Of a stretch of DNA of 64,000 nt, positions 33,578 through 41,849 are shown piece by piece. The position numbers were made by a program, and so were the translations under genes. The notes beneath the pieces are model-generated. The model ran no database searches and had not been told where the DNA came from. It worked only from the letters and a program-made list of their open reading frames with translations. Location of the stretch: assembly GCA_019634925.1 (NCBI GenBank), contig JAHCAL010000007.1, forward strand, positions 78,746 to 142,745, read 5' to 3'. The number at the start of each line of letters is the position of its first letter. The first letter of the stretch is position 1. This DNA is from Pseudomonadales bacterium (lineage in GTDB: Bacteria > Pseudomonadota > Gammaproteobacteria > Pseudomonadales > Azotimanducaceae).

Positions 33578-36500
33578 ATTCGTTCGTCGACACCGCGATC
33601 GCCCGATCGCGCACCACCCTGCTCGTCATGCTGATGGTGATCATCGCGGGGCTCGCCGCCCGCAGCGCCATCCCCATTGCCAACGAACCGCACATCGAAG
33701 TGCCGTTCTTCATGGTCGGGATCTACCACGAGGGCATCTCGCCGGAAGACTCCGAACGCCTGCTCGCGCTGCCGATGGAAATCGAACTGCGCAAGGTCGA
33801 GGGCGTGAAGGAACTCACCGCCTATGCATCGGAAGGTTCGGCCAGCCTGCTGGTCGAGTTCGACGCCGACTACGACCTCGACCAGGCGCTGCTCGACGTA
33901 CGCGAAGCGGTGAATCGGGCCAAACCCAAGCTGCCGAGCACGGCGGAAGAGCCGTTCGTGCGCGAGCAGACCACCGACGACTTCCCGATCATCCAGATCA
34001 ACCTGGTCGGCGACGACGTTCCGGAACGTACGCTCTACGACATCGCCCTGACGTTGCGCGACGACATCGAGGCGATTCCGAGCGTACTCGAAGCGGAAAT
34101 GGTCGGGCATCGCGAGGAGGTGCTCGAGGCGGTCATCGACCCCACCGCACTCGAGGCCTATCGCATCTCCAACGAGGAACTCATCAGCACCCTGATGCGC
34201 AACAACCGGCTCATTCCGGCCGGGAGCATCGATACCGGGATGGGACGATTCTCGGTCAAGGTGCCGAGCATCATCGAGGACGCGCGGGACCTCTTCGACC
34301 TGCCCATCCGCGCGAGCGGCGACACCGTCGTCACACTGGCCGACGTCGCGACCATCCGCCGGACCTTCAAGGACCGCGTGAGCTATGCGCGCGTCGATGG
34401 ACGCAATGCGATCTCGCTCAAGGTGACCAAGCGCGCCAACGCAAACGTGGTCGAGACCATCGACCTGGTCCGGCGTGTCGTCGAACGGCAGCGGCCCAGC
34501 ATGCCGAGTGCCGTGGAGGTCTTCTATTCGCAGGACCAGGCGCCGTTCGCACGCTCGCAGGTTGCCGAACTGCAGGGCAACATCCTCACCGCGCTGGCGC
34601 TCGTGATGGTGCTGGTCGTGGCGGCGATGGGATTGCGCAGCGGAATCATCGTCGGCATCGGCATACCGATCTCGTTCCTGTTCTCGCTGATCTTCATCTA
34701 TCTGCTCGGCTACACGTTCAACTTCATGGTCATGTTCGGCATGCTGCTCGGGCTCGGCATGCTGATCGACGGTGCGATCGTGGTCACCGAATACGCCGAT
34801 CGAAAGATGACCGAGGGCTTCGATCGACGCGCCGCCTACGCCATGGCCGCCAAACGCATGTTCTGGCCGGTGACCGCATCCGTCGCGACCACGCTGGCTG
34901 CGTTCCTGCCCCTGCTGTTCTGGCCCGGCATCCCCGGCAAGTTCATGCGTTACCTGCCGGTCACGGTATTCACCGTGCTGATCGGCTCGCTGGTGTATGC
35001 CCTGCTCTTCGGACCAACTCTCGGCGCACTGTTCGGCAAGGCCGGCGCGCGCGACGCGAAGGCGATGGCGACGCTGAAGCAACTCGAGGAAGGCGACCCG
35101 ACCCGGCTGCCCACACTGACCGGCCTCTACGCGCGCCTGCTCGCATATGCCACCCGCTACGCCATCGTGACCATGAGCCTGGTCGTCGCGATCCTGGCCA
35201 CGACGTTCTGGGCGTACGGCCAGTTCGGCCGCGGCATGATCTTCTTCTCGGATCCCGACCCCAAGTTTGCCCAGGTCGCCGTGCGCGCACGCGGCAACCT
35301 GTCAGCCGAGGAGATCAACACACTGGTCTACGAGGTGGAGCAGGAAATCCTGCAGGTCCGCGGCATCAAGGGCATCAATACCCAGACGTTGCTCACGGGT
35401 GGTCCTTCGCGCAGCGGCTTCGACCGGATCGGCTCCGTCTTCATCGAACTGCACGACGAGAACGAGCGCGATCGCAAAGGCGCGGTGATCTTCGACGAGA
35501 TCCGCGCGCGTACTGCCGGACTCGCCGGCATCCAGGTCGAAGTCCAGAAGATGGAACAGGGTCCGCCGGTCGGCAAACCGATCCAGATCCAGTTCTCGTC
35601 CTACAACCGCGCGCTGCTGGAACCTGCGGTCGCACAGGTGCGGGCGTTCATGGACACGCTGCCCGAGATCATCGACACCGACGATACACGCTCACTGCCC
35701 GGCATCGAGTGGCGGCTCACGGTGGACCGGGCCCAGGCTGCGCTCTACGGCGCAGATGTTTCGCTGGTCGGTATTGCCGTACAACTGGTGACCAATGGCG
35801 TGCTGGTCGGTGAGTACCGTCCCGAGAAAGCCGACGACGCCGTCGACATTCGCGTGCGGTTTCCCCTCGAGGAACGCGGCATCAACGCCATGGACGATCT
35901 GCGCATCGCAACGCCCCAGGGACTGGTGCCGATCTCGAACTTCGTCACGCGTACGCCGAGCCCGAACGTCGACACCCTGCAGCGCATCAACGGGATTCCG
36001 GTCGAGTTCATCCGGGCCAACGTGGCGGAGGGCGTCCTCGCGGACAGCGTGGTCCGCGAGATCCAGGCCTGGCTCGAGGACCAGCCGTTCAGCCCGGCAT
36101 TGACCATCCAGTTCCGTGGGGCGAACGAGGAACAGGAGGAGTCGATGGCCTTCGTCCAGGCCGCGTTCCTGCTGTCCCTGCTGCTCATGTTCGTGTTGCT
36201 GGTGACCCAGTTCAACAGCATCTACCAGAGTCTCCTGATCCTGCTGGCCGTGGTCATGTCGACCGCTGGTGTGCTGCTAGGACTCCTGATCCTGAAGGCG
36301 CCGTTCAGCGCGATCCTGAGCGGTGTGGGCGTGGTCGCGCTGGCCGGCATCGTCGTGAACAACAACATCATTCTGATCGACACCTACAATCACCTGCGGC
36401 GTGAACATCCGCAGCTCGACTACGTGTCGCTGATCGTGCGCACGGGTGCGCAACGGCTGCGCCCGGTCATGCTCACGACGGTCACCACGGTGTTCGGTCT

Positions 36501-36783
36501 GCTGCCGCTCGCGAGCAACTTCTCCATCGACCTGGTCAACCGGACCATCGTGTACGGGGGCCAGCTGTCGTCGTTCTGGGTGCCGCTGTCCCAGGCCATC
36601 GTGTCCGGGCTGACCTTCGCCACGCTGCTCACACTGATCGCGACACCGGCCATGCTGGCCCTGCCGCACCAGATCAAGGGGCTCTACGTGCAGACGCGCC
36701 GCCGGGTCCGCCGCCAGCTGCGCGCGCGTGGCTGGACGCGCAAGGAATCGTTCACCACGACCAGCGAGTCGGCATCGGGCTGA
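33574..36783 (+). CDS. RND efflux permease (AcrB/hydrophobe-exporter type)
   Basis: 1069 aa inner-membrane pump with the expected 12 hydrophobic segments and two large periplasmic loops. The proton-relay region in TM4 reads LGLGMLIDGAIVVTEYAD, giving a single Asp where AcrB has two. The second-half TM block GVGVVALAGIVVNNNIILID is typical. Substrates of such pumps are drugs, bile acids or solvents; nothing in the sequence selects one. It is translationally coupled to the adaptor. Two large stem-loops follow the stop. Confidence 0.92.
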   Translation: MNSFVDTAIARSRTTLLVMLMVIIAGLAARSAIPIANEPHIEVPFFMVGIYHEGISPEDSERLLALPMEIELRKVEGVKELTAYASEGSASLLVEFDADYDLDQALLDVREAVNRAKPKLPSTAEEPFVREQTTDDFPIIQINLVGDDVPERTLYDIALTLRDDIEAIPSVLEAEMVGHREEVLEAVIDPTALEAYRISNEELISTLMRNNRLIPAGSIDTGMGRFSVKVPSIIEDARDLFDLPIRASGDTVVTLADVATIRRTFKDRVSYARVDGRNAISLKVTKRANANVVETIDLVRRVVERQRPSMPSAVEVFYSQDQAPFARSQVAELQGNILTALALVMVLVVAAMGLRSGIIVGIGIPISFLFSLIFIYLLGYTFNFMVMFGMLLGLGMLIDGAIVVTEYADRKMTEGFDRRAAYAMAAKRMFWPVTASVATTLAAFLPLLFWPGIPGKFMRYLPVTVFTVLIGSLVYALLFGPTLGALFGKAGARDAKAMATLKQLEEGDPTRLPTLTGLYARLLAYATRYAIVTMSLVVAILATTFWAYGQFGRGMIFFSDPDPKFAQVAVRARGNLSAEEINTLVYEVEQEILQVRGIKGINTQTLLTGGPSRSGFDRIGSVFIELHDENERDRKGAVIFDEIRARTAGLAGIQVEVQKMEQGPPVGKPIQIQFSSYNRALLEPAVAQVRAFMDTLPEIIDTDDTRSLPGIEWRLTVDRAQAALYGADVSLVGIAVQLVTNGVLVGEYRPEKADDAVDIRVRFPLEERGINAMDDLRIATPQGLVPISNFVTRTPSPNVDTLQRINGIPVEFIRANVAEGVLADSVVREIQAWLEDQPFSPALTIQFRGANEEQEESMAFVQAAFLLSLLLMFVLLVTQFNSIYQSLLILLAVVMSTAGVLLGLLILKAPFSAILSGVGVVALAGIVVNNNIILIDTYNHLRREHPQLDYVSLIVRTGAQRLRPVMLTTVTTVFGLLPLASNFSIDLVNRTIVYGGQLSSFWVPLSQAIVSGLTFATLLTLIATPAMLALPHQIKGLYVQTRRRVRRQLRARGWTRKESFTTTSESASG

Positions 36784-36829
36784 GAGGGGCCGCCAACCGA
36801 AGCGGGCGACCTTCGCGGAGAGAAGGAAA

Positions 36830-36908
36830 CCCCGGCGATGCTGGGGATTGGGGGTGGAGGGGCATCGCCGGGGCAAACCCGCAACACGAGGGGGGATCGG
36901 GTTGCGGG
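36830..36908 (+). other. Two consecutive strong stem-loops after the RND permease
   Basis: Stem 1 pairs CCCCGGCGATGC (36830-36841) with GCATCGCCGGGG (36862-36873): 12 perfect pairs. Its 20-base loop is G-rich, with runs of four, five, two and three to four G, so a two-layer quadruplex is possible. Stem 2 pairs CCCGCAAC (36878-36885) with GTTGCGGG (36901-36908). No T-run follows either, so this is not a textbook terminator. It may stabilise the 3' end of the pump mRNA or be a structured RNA. Confidence 0.7.
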
Positions 36909-37018
36909 CGGGCAGTGAGCACAAAGTGTCGCTGCCACGAACGATTGGGCACTGCCCCTGCGATAAAGTTCCCCTCGATCTCACCCGATCTGGAATCTTC
37001 ACGCGGGGTCGCAACTAT

Positions 37019-37060
37019 TTTTCCCGATCTGCTTTTCCCGATCTGCTTTTCCCGATCTGC
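37019..37060. repeat. Three perfect 14-bp tandem repeats
   Basis: The unit TTTTCCCGATCTGC is repeated three times exactly. A diverged relative (ACCCGATCTGGAATCTTC) lies about 40 bases upstream. It is 145 bases ahead of the LLM gene start and could be an array of protein sites or a slippage product. Confidence 0.95.
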
Positions 37061-37147
37061 CGCACCTCCCAAGCTGCCGCATCTCACGAGCCGCCGCGGC
37101 ACGCTTTCCCTCCGATCGCCGGCTCGGGTATCCTGCGGCGCTCGGAC

Positions 37148-37162
37148 GACGTGACCCACGTC
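37148..37162. promoter_or_regulatory. Inverted repeat ahead of the LLM gene
   Basis: GACGTG-ACC-CACGTC has perfect 6-bp arms and lies 43 bases upstream of the ATG at 37206, where an operator would be expected. The cognate regulator is unknown. Confidence 0.35.
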
Positions 37163-37205
37163 CCCGTTTCCATCAATCAATCCACGCGCTGGAGCGCCCG
37201 GCAGG

Positions 37206-38156
37206 ATGAGCATTGCCCTCGGAGTACATGTCGGCCAGCAGAATATGTCCATGGACGACATGCGACGCCTGTGGCGCAAGCTCGACCAGCGCCGGGTCGA
37301 CTGGATCTCCGCGTGGGATCACTTCTACGAGGCACCCCCCAAGGGCGGCACGCAGCCTCACTTCGAGGCGCTTGCCACGCTCGGTGCACTGGCCGCGGAG
37401 ACCAGCCATGCCCGCATCGGCTGCCTCGTGTTCTATGTCGGCTATCGCAACCCGGCACTGCTCGCGAAAGCCGCCACCACGCTCGACCACATCACCGGCG
37501 GCCGCTTCGAACTCGGTATCGGCGCAGGTTGGCACATCTGGGAGGCTTCGGCCTACGGCTACCCGTTTCCCGATATCGGCACCCGGCTCGACATGCTCGA
37601 GGAAGCCGCTCAGATCGTCCGCCGCATGCTGACCGAGGATCGCACGACGTTCTCCGGCAAGCACTTCCAGGTCGACGACGCGAGTTGCCTGCCGAAGCCG
37701 GTGCAGAAGCGGTTGCCGATCTGGATCGGCGGCGTGGGTGAAAAACGCACGCTCCGGATCGTGGCCGACCACGCCGACGGCTGGAATGCCGCCTACCTGT
37801 CCCCGGACGAGTTCGGGCGTGTCAATGCCGTGCTGAACCAATGGTGCGAAGAGGCGGGCCGCGATCCGAAATCGCTGAAGCGCGCGGTCAACGTCACGTT
37901 CAATCTCGCCCTGGACGAGGCGGGCGTCGCGCGCCAGCGCACGCTCATGGCCGAGGACTGGGGCCCGACCGCGGCGCGCATCGTCGACGGGGCACTGCTG
38001 TGCACGCCCGAACAGGCCCCCGAACGGATCATGGAGTATGCCCGCGCTGGCGCCGACGAGGTGAACATCGCGCTGCGCGCGCCGTGGGACGAGGAAGCGC
38101 TCGATGCCTACCTCGAGACGGTCATGCCGGCCGTACGGCGCGAACTCGGCGGCTGA
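37206..38156 (+). CDS. LLM-class flavin/F420-dependent oxidoreductase
   Basis: 316 aa luciferase-like TIM barrel. Conserved blocks are VDWISAWDHFYEAP, ARIGCLVFYVGYRNPALLAK, TLDHITGGRFELGIGAGWH and LPIWIGGVGEKRTLRIVADHADGWN. It resembles the group annotated F420-dependent (TIGR03560-like), but cofactor use cannot be decided from sequence alone. Substrate unknown. CAGG precedes the ATG closely. It converges with the CitE-like lyase gene. Confidence 0.85.
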   Translation: MSIALGVHVGQQNMSMDDMRRLWRKLDQRRVDWISAWDHFYEAPPKGGTQPHFEALATLGALAAETSHARIGCLVFYVGYRNPALLAKAATTLDHITGGRFELGIGAGWHIWEASAYGYPFPDIGTRLDMLEEAAQIVRRMLTEDRTTFSGKHFQVDDASCLPKPVQKRLPIWIGGVGEKRTLRIVADHADGWNAAYLSPDEFGRVNAVLNQWCEEAGRDPKSLKRAVNVTFNLALDEAGVARQRTLMAEDWGPTAARIVDGALLCTPEQAPERIMEYARAGADEVNIALRAPWDEEALDAYLETVMPAVRRELGG

Positions 38157-38171
38157 GCGGCTGCCGACCGT

Positions 38172-39044
38172 TCACGGGCTGCGCGCGGCCAGCGCCGCCG
38201 CAAATGCCAGTACGCGCTCCGCCTCGGCAGCGTGGAGATTTTCGATCAGCTTGCCATCCAGTTCCGCCACGCCCTGACCGGCGGCAACCGCGTCACGCCA
38301 GGTCTCGAGCACCCGACGTGCGTGCGCCACTGCTGCCGCGTCGAACCCGAACGCGGCATTGGCCGCATCGATCTGGGTGGGATGGATGAGCGTCTTGCCG
38401 TCGAAGCCCATGTCCCGCGCCTGTTCACAGGCCGCGCGGAACGATTCCTCGTTGCGGAAGTCGAGGTGCACGCCGTCGAGAATGTCGACCCCGGCGGCCC
38501 GCGCGGCCGTCAGGCAGCGCTGCAGCGCGTAGGCGAGGTTGGATCGCGACTCGACGTGCCGGGCACGCAGGTCCTTGACCAGGTCACTGGTGCCCATGAC
38601 CAGACAGGCAAGGCGTTTGGTGCGCTCGGCCAGCGCCCGTACGTCGAGAACGGCGCGCGGCGTTTCGATCATGAACCAGAGCGGCAGCTGCGTCGCACCG
38701 ATGGCATCGACCGCGGCGACGATACCATCGACCGCCGCCACCGTTTCCACTTTCGGGAACAGCACAGCGTGCAACGGCAATTCCGCGAGCGCCGCGAGAT
38801 CGTCCACGCCCCAGGGCGTATCGAGCCCATTCACCCGGACGACCAGTTCGCGATGGCCGTATCCGCCGGCGCGGATCGCTGCGACGACCTGGCTGCGCGC
38901 AAGCGCCTTTGCCGCCACCGACACCGCATCCTCGAGGTCGAATATGATCCCGTCACAGGGCAGCGCACGCGCCTTGTCGAGTGCACGCGCGTTGGCGCCG
39001 GGCATGTACAGCACCGACCGGCGCAGCCGCAGTAGCGAGTTCAC
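38172..39044 (-). CDS. CitE-like HpcH/HpaI lyase (malyl-CoA/citramalyl-CoA type)
   Basis: 290 aa. TIM-barrel lyase of the CitE group. It has LRRSVLYMPGANARALDKAR with the acyl-CoA contact Arg, the metal-binding IIFDLEDAVS and RVNGLDTPWGVDDL, and KTLIHPTQI near the C-terminus. Stand-alone proteins of this type cleave or form malyl-, beta-methylmalyl- or citramalyl-CoA. No citrate lyase partners are present, so the classical CitE role is unlikely. GTG start. It fits with acyl-CoA metabolism elsewhere in the window. Confidence 0.86.
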   Translation of the reverse strand: MNSLLRLRRSVLYMPGANARALDKARALPCDGIIFDLEDAVSVAAKALARSQVVAAIRAGGYGHRELVVRVNGLDTPWGVDDLAALAELPLHAVLFPKVETVAAVDGIVAAVDAIGATQLPLWFMIETPRAVLDVRALAERTKRLACLVMGTSDLVKDLRARHVESRSNLAYALQRCLTAARAAGVDILDGVHLDFRNEESFRAACEQARDMGFDGKTLIHPTQIDAANAAFGFDAAAVAHARRVLETWRDAVAAGQGVAELDGKLIENLHAAEAERVLAFAAALAARSP

Positions 39045-39056
39045 GAATAGTCCGGG

Positions 39057-39488
39057 TTACGGGTTGCCGCGCCGCACCTCGGCAGGCGCGGAAAAGAAAC
39101 CGCGCTGGAGCCTGGCCTGCTCCTCGCGGCATTCGGCCTTGCAGCGGCAACTGAAGTCGGAAAGGATCGAGAGCATGGCGAACGCGCCGAACAGCATGCT
39201 GACCGCTGCCCAGGCTTCCTGGCGCGTATACCAGTCGGAGGCGAGTTTCGGGACCTCCATGAAGAATCCCGCGAAGAAGTAGAACAGCAGTACGGTCGTC
39301 GCGACCGCGAGGACCCGCGACAGCAGCATGTTCATGCCGCGGAACAGGGTCACGAACGCGAGGAACGCACCGCAGGCATACGGGAACCAGATGTACGGCG
39401 TGGGATGCGGCACGTGCAGGAGTGCCAGCACGACGAACATCGTGCCGATCACACCGTGTACATACTGCATGCTTCGGGTCACGCGCAC
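39057..39488 (-). CDS. Small membrane protein of unknown function with cysteine-rich tail
   Basis: 143 aa. Four hydrophobic segments are visible (about residues 9-26, 31-48, 56-76 and 90-108). The cytoplasmic-looking C-terminus contains CRCKAEC followed by a charged stretch. The topology recalls TMEM220-type proteins, but I cannot assign a family firmly. GTG 39488 is preceded by GAGG; ATG 39470 is an alternative. It lies upstream of the lyase on the same strand with a 12-base gap, so the two may be cotranscribed. Two palindromes sit just upstream. Confidence 0.7.
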   Translation of the reverse strand: MRVTRSMQYVHGVIGTMFVVLALLHVPHPTPYIWFPYACGAFLAFVTLFRGMNMLLSRVLAVATTVLLFYFFAGFFMEVPKLASDWYTRQEAWAAVSMLFGAFAMLSILSDFSCRCKAECREEQARLQRGFFSAPAEVRRGNP

Positions 39489-39500
39489 CGCACCTCGCCG

Positions 39501-39527
39501 AATAACGTTATTTCAATACTGTGAAAT
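39501..39527 (-). promoter_or_regulatory. Paired palindromes upstream of the small membrane protein gene
   Basis: AATAACGTTATT (39501-39512) is a perfect 12-bp palindrome, and ATTTCA-N6-TGAAAT (39510-39527) has perfect 6-bp arms. The segment is strikingly AT-rich for this genome. It is the likely promoter/operator of the leftward gene beginning at 39488. Confidence 0.5.
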
Positions 39528-39642
39528 TGATCCGGCGGCGTCAACTGTTTCGTTACCGATGGTGACGACTCTCGCCGCCGAGCGCTACCACGATACCCAC
39601 TCATGACGCAAGGCGCCTGTAAGCGGGCCCTTACCCGGACGT

Positions 39643-40440
39643 TCAGCCGATCCGGGCCGACTGCCCCCCATCCACCGGCAGGCAGACCGCGGTGATGAAG
39701 CGCGCCTCGTCCGACGCGAGGAACAGCGCCGCATTCGCCACGTCCCAGGCGTCGCCCATGCCGCCGCGCAGCGGTACCTGCGCATCCCGCGCGCGTATGA
39801 CGTCAGCACGATCGCGGCCGGTCGCCACGTAGCCCTCGATCGCCATCGGCGTGTTCATGAGCCCAGGCATGATCACGTTGGCGCGGATACCGTGCGCGGC
39901 GTTACCCATGGCGAGCGCGTGCGTGTAGGCGTTCAAGGCGGCCTTCGAGGTCTTGTAGGCGACCAGCCCGACCGAACAGACGGCAGCGACCGACGAGACG
40001 TTGGTGATCACCCCGCCGCCCTGCGCGCGCATCGCCGGCAGAGCGTGCTTGCAGGTGAACATCACCGACTTCAGATTCGTCTCGAAGATCCGCTCCCAGA
40101 CCGCCTCGGTCATGCGGGTGGCACTCGTGTCGCCCGCGCCGATGCCGACGTTGTTGTGCAGGATGTCGATCCGGCCATGGCGTGCCATGCAGGTCTCGAC
40201 GATGCGCCGGCAGGCGTCCTCGCCCGTGACGTCCGCCTGCCAGACACTCCCGCGACCGCCGCGCGCCTCGAGCATTGCGAGCGTCTCCGCGGCGGAGTCG
40301 AGGTCGCGATCCACCACCAGCACCGTGGCGCCCTCTTCGGCGAAGCGGATGGCCGTCGCCCGGCCGTTGCCGATCGTGGCACCGGGCGTCTGCCCGGCGC
40401 CGACCACCACGGCGATGCGCCCGGCCAGCCGTCCGCTCAC
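39643..40440 (-). CDS. Short-chain dehydrogenase/reductase
   Basis: 265 aa. Classical SDR: cofactor loop GAGQTPGATIGNG (with a longer-than-usual spacer), acidic residue in VVDRD favouring NAD, NNVG, catalytic Ser in SSVAA and YKTSK. The C-terminus has the usual VCLPVDGG. It oxidises or reduces an unknown alcohol/ketone. GTG 40440 overlaps the preceding stop as GTGA and is preferred over GTG 40449. It is coupled to the carboxymuconolactone-decarboxylase-like gene and so shares the TetR-type operator region. Confidence 0.88.
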   Translation of the reverse strand: MSGRLAGRIAVVVGAGQTPGATIGNGRATAIRFAEEGATVLVVDRDLDSAAETLAMLEARGGRGSVWQADVTGEDACRRIVETCMARHGRIDILHNNVGIGAGDTSATRMTEAVWERIFETNLKSVMFTCKHALPAMRAQGGGVITNVSSVAAVCSVGLVAYKTSKAALNAYTHALAMGNAAHGIRANVIMPGLMNTPMAIEGYVATGRDRADVIRARDAQVPLRGGMGDAWDVANAALFLASDEARFITAVCLPVDGGQSARIG

Positions 40441-40991
40441 ACGTCCCACCCGGGCAGCCCTTCGTCCGGCTGTACGCCGAACGTGTTCAGCGCCATGGAG
40501 ACCAGGTTGTACTGCCCGACCGTGAAGACCAGGTCCATCAGCTGCTGACGCGACAGGTGTTTCGAGAGCCCTGCCCAGGTTGCGTCGCCGACGTGCGCAT
40601 CGGCATGCAGTTCGTCGGTTGCCTGGAGCAGCAGCCGGTCCAGCTCACTCAGGCCCGGCGTCCCGGGCCCGGTCTTCGCCGAACGGATCTCCGCGTCGGT
40701 CATGCCGGCCTGGCGCGCGATGAGCACGTGCTGGCCCCACTCGTAACCCGCCTGGCACAGGTAGCCGATGCGCAGGATGACGAGTTCGCGTTCGCGCGGC
40801 GCGAGCGTGGACTTGCCGAGAATGTGATTGCCGAATACGAGCCAGCGGCGCATCAGGTCGGGATGATGCGCGAGCGTCCTGAAGATGTTGAACACGCGCC
40901 CCTGTCTGACGAAGGGCGCCATGATTTCTCGGACCTCGTCGTTCCACTCATCTGCCTCGAGCGGTGCTACCCGCGGCGCTTTCAGTCGCAT
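40437..40991 (-). CDS. Carboxymuconolactone decarboxylase-like (AhpD-fold) protein
   Basis: 184 aa. CMD fold: NIFRTLAHHPDLMRRWLVFG, RERELVILRIGYLCQAGYEW and GQHVLIARQAG. The Glu, Cys and His positions in RERE...C...H follow the CMD/AhpD pattern but only one Cys of the AhpD CxxC is present. Likely a decarboxylase-like or peroxidatic enzyme of unknown substrate. GGGAGG precedes the ATG. It is the first gene of a two-gene unit with the SDR, behind the TACAC-C-GTGTA palindrome. Confidence 0.85.
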   Translation of the reverse strand: MRLKAPRVAPLEADEWNDEVREIMAPFVRQGRVFNIFRTLAHHPDLMRRWLVFGNHILGKSTLAPRERELVILRIGYLCQAGYEWGQHVLIARQAGMTDAEIRSAKTGPGTPGLSELDRLLLQATDELHADAHVGDATWAGLSKHLSRQQLMDLVFTVGQYNLVSMALNTFGVQPDEGLPGWDV

Positions 40992-41026
40992 CGTGCCTCC
41001 CCGTGCGGTTCGTTTGCGAGTTCAAG

Positions 41027-41041
41027 ACTATACACCGTGTA
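41027..41041 (-). promoter_or_regulatory. TetR-type palindrome over the CMD/SDR promoter
   Basis: TACAC-C-GTGTA (41031-41041) is a perfect 11-bp palindrome. On the minus strand it overlaps a good -10 hexamer TATAGT (41032-41027), about 36 bases before the CMD-like start. The tetR gene is immediately upstream. The same palindrome type lies in front of the RND operon at 32236. Confidence 0.6.
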
Positions 41042-41092
41042 GCACCCGGCAGGCCGGTCGATGCCCGGCCGCACGGGCGGCGTGCGGCACGT

Positions 41093-41734
41093 TCAGCGGA
41101 TGCCGGCGAACAGGACCCTGAGCGCGGCGGCGGGATCGGCCAGCATGCTGTGCAGCGAGACGCGCGGATCCTCCGGATGTTCGGAGATCCGGGTACCGCG
41201 GTGGTAGAGCAGGAGCGAGGCGACGCCGTGCACGGCCGCCCAGACCACGCCGCCGAGCCGGGTCGCCGAGAGCGGCGGCGACGCATCGGGCGACAGGCCT
41301 TCGGCGAGAATCCGGTAGAGCACGAGGTAGCAGCCCTCCCCAGCCTCCTGCAGCGAGCGGAATGGACTGAAATCGCCCAGCACCCGGCCGAACATGAGTT
41401 CGTAGGTGGTGGGATGCTCGAGCGCGAACTCGACGTACGCAACGCCGAGCGCGAGCAGGCGCTGCTCGAGATCCGGATGCGGCGCCGCCGCGACCGCGTC
41501 GAACCGCGCGCGCAACTCATGAAAGCCCTCCTCGGCGAGCGCGGCCAGCAGACTCTGCTTCGAGGGAAAGTGCCGATACGGGGCGGTCGGCGAGACGCCG
41601 GCCTCGCGCGCGAGCGCGCGCAGGCTGAGCTTCTCCGTGCCATGCGCCGCGATGCTGGCCAGCGCCGCCTGCATGAGCGTTTCGCGAAGCTCGCCGTGGT
41701 GGTAACTGCGCTCGAGAGTCTGGTTGCTGCTCAA
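41093..41734 (-). CDS. TetR/AcrR-family transcriptional regulator
   Basis: 213 aa. The N-terminal HTH domain starts with the common YHHGELRETLMQAALASIA and has recognition region LSLRALAREAGVSPTAPYRHF. The C-terminal ligand domain (about residues 80-213) is of the WHG type. The start is TTG at 41734, upheld by the typical N-terminus; the ribosome site is weak. It probably represses the adjacent CMD/SDR genes and possibly the RND operon through the shared palindrome. Ligand unknown. Confidence 0.88.
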   Translation of the reverse strand: MSSNQTLERSYHHGELRETLMQAALASIAAHGTEKLSLRALAREAGVSPTAPYRHFPSKQSLLAALAEEGFHELRARFDAVAAAPHPDLEQRLLALGVAYVEFALEHPTTYELMFGRVLGDFSPFRSLQEAGEGCYLVLYRILAEGLSPDASPPLSATRLGGVVWAAVHGVASLLLYHRGTRISEHPEDPRVSLHSMLADPAAALRVLFAGIR

Positions 41735-41776
41735 TTTGCCATCGATCCCCGGCCTGAGCGGACATCATAATTGAGC
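41729..41776. promoter_or_regulatory. Widely spaced inverted repeat over the tetR start
   Basis: GCTCAATT (41729-41736) and AATTGAGC (41769-41776) are perfect inverted 8-mers separated by 32 bases; the inner arm covers the tetR start codon. It could be an autoregulatory site or coincidence. Confidence 0.3.
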
Positions 41777-41849
41777 GGGGGAGTTCGAGGCGACCGGACT
41801 TTGCCGCACTGCAACAGCAGGGCCGGCAGATGGGCCCGGAGATCGCCGG

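Larger units (their letters stand above)
36784..37205. other. 422-base intergenic region between the RND and LLM genes
   Basis: No gene I can support. It holds two long stem-loops (36830-36908), a 14-bp triplicated repeat (37019-37060) and a short inverted repeat (37148-37162). The central part near 36960-37060 is less GC-rich than its surroundings, as expected for a promoter region serving the LLM gene. Confidence 0.7.

Noticed and set aside
33400..35082. 560-codon frame opposite the RND permease
   Set aside because: Shadow of a gene with clear RND motifs.
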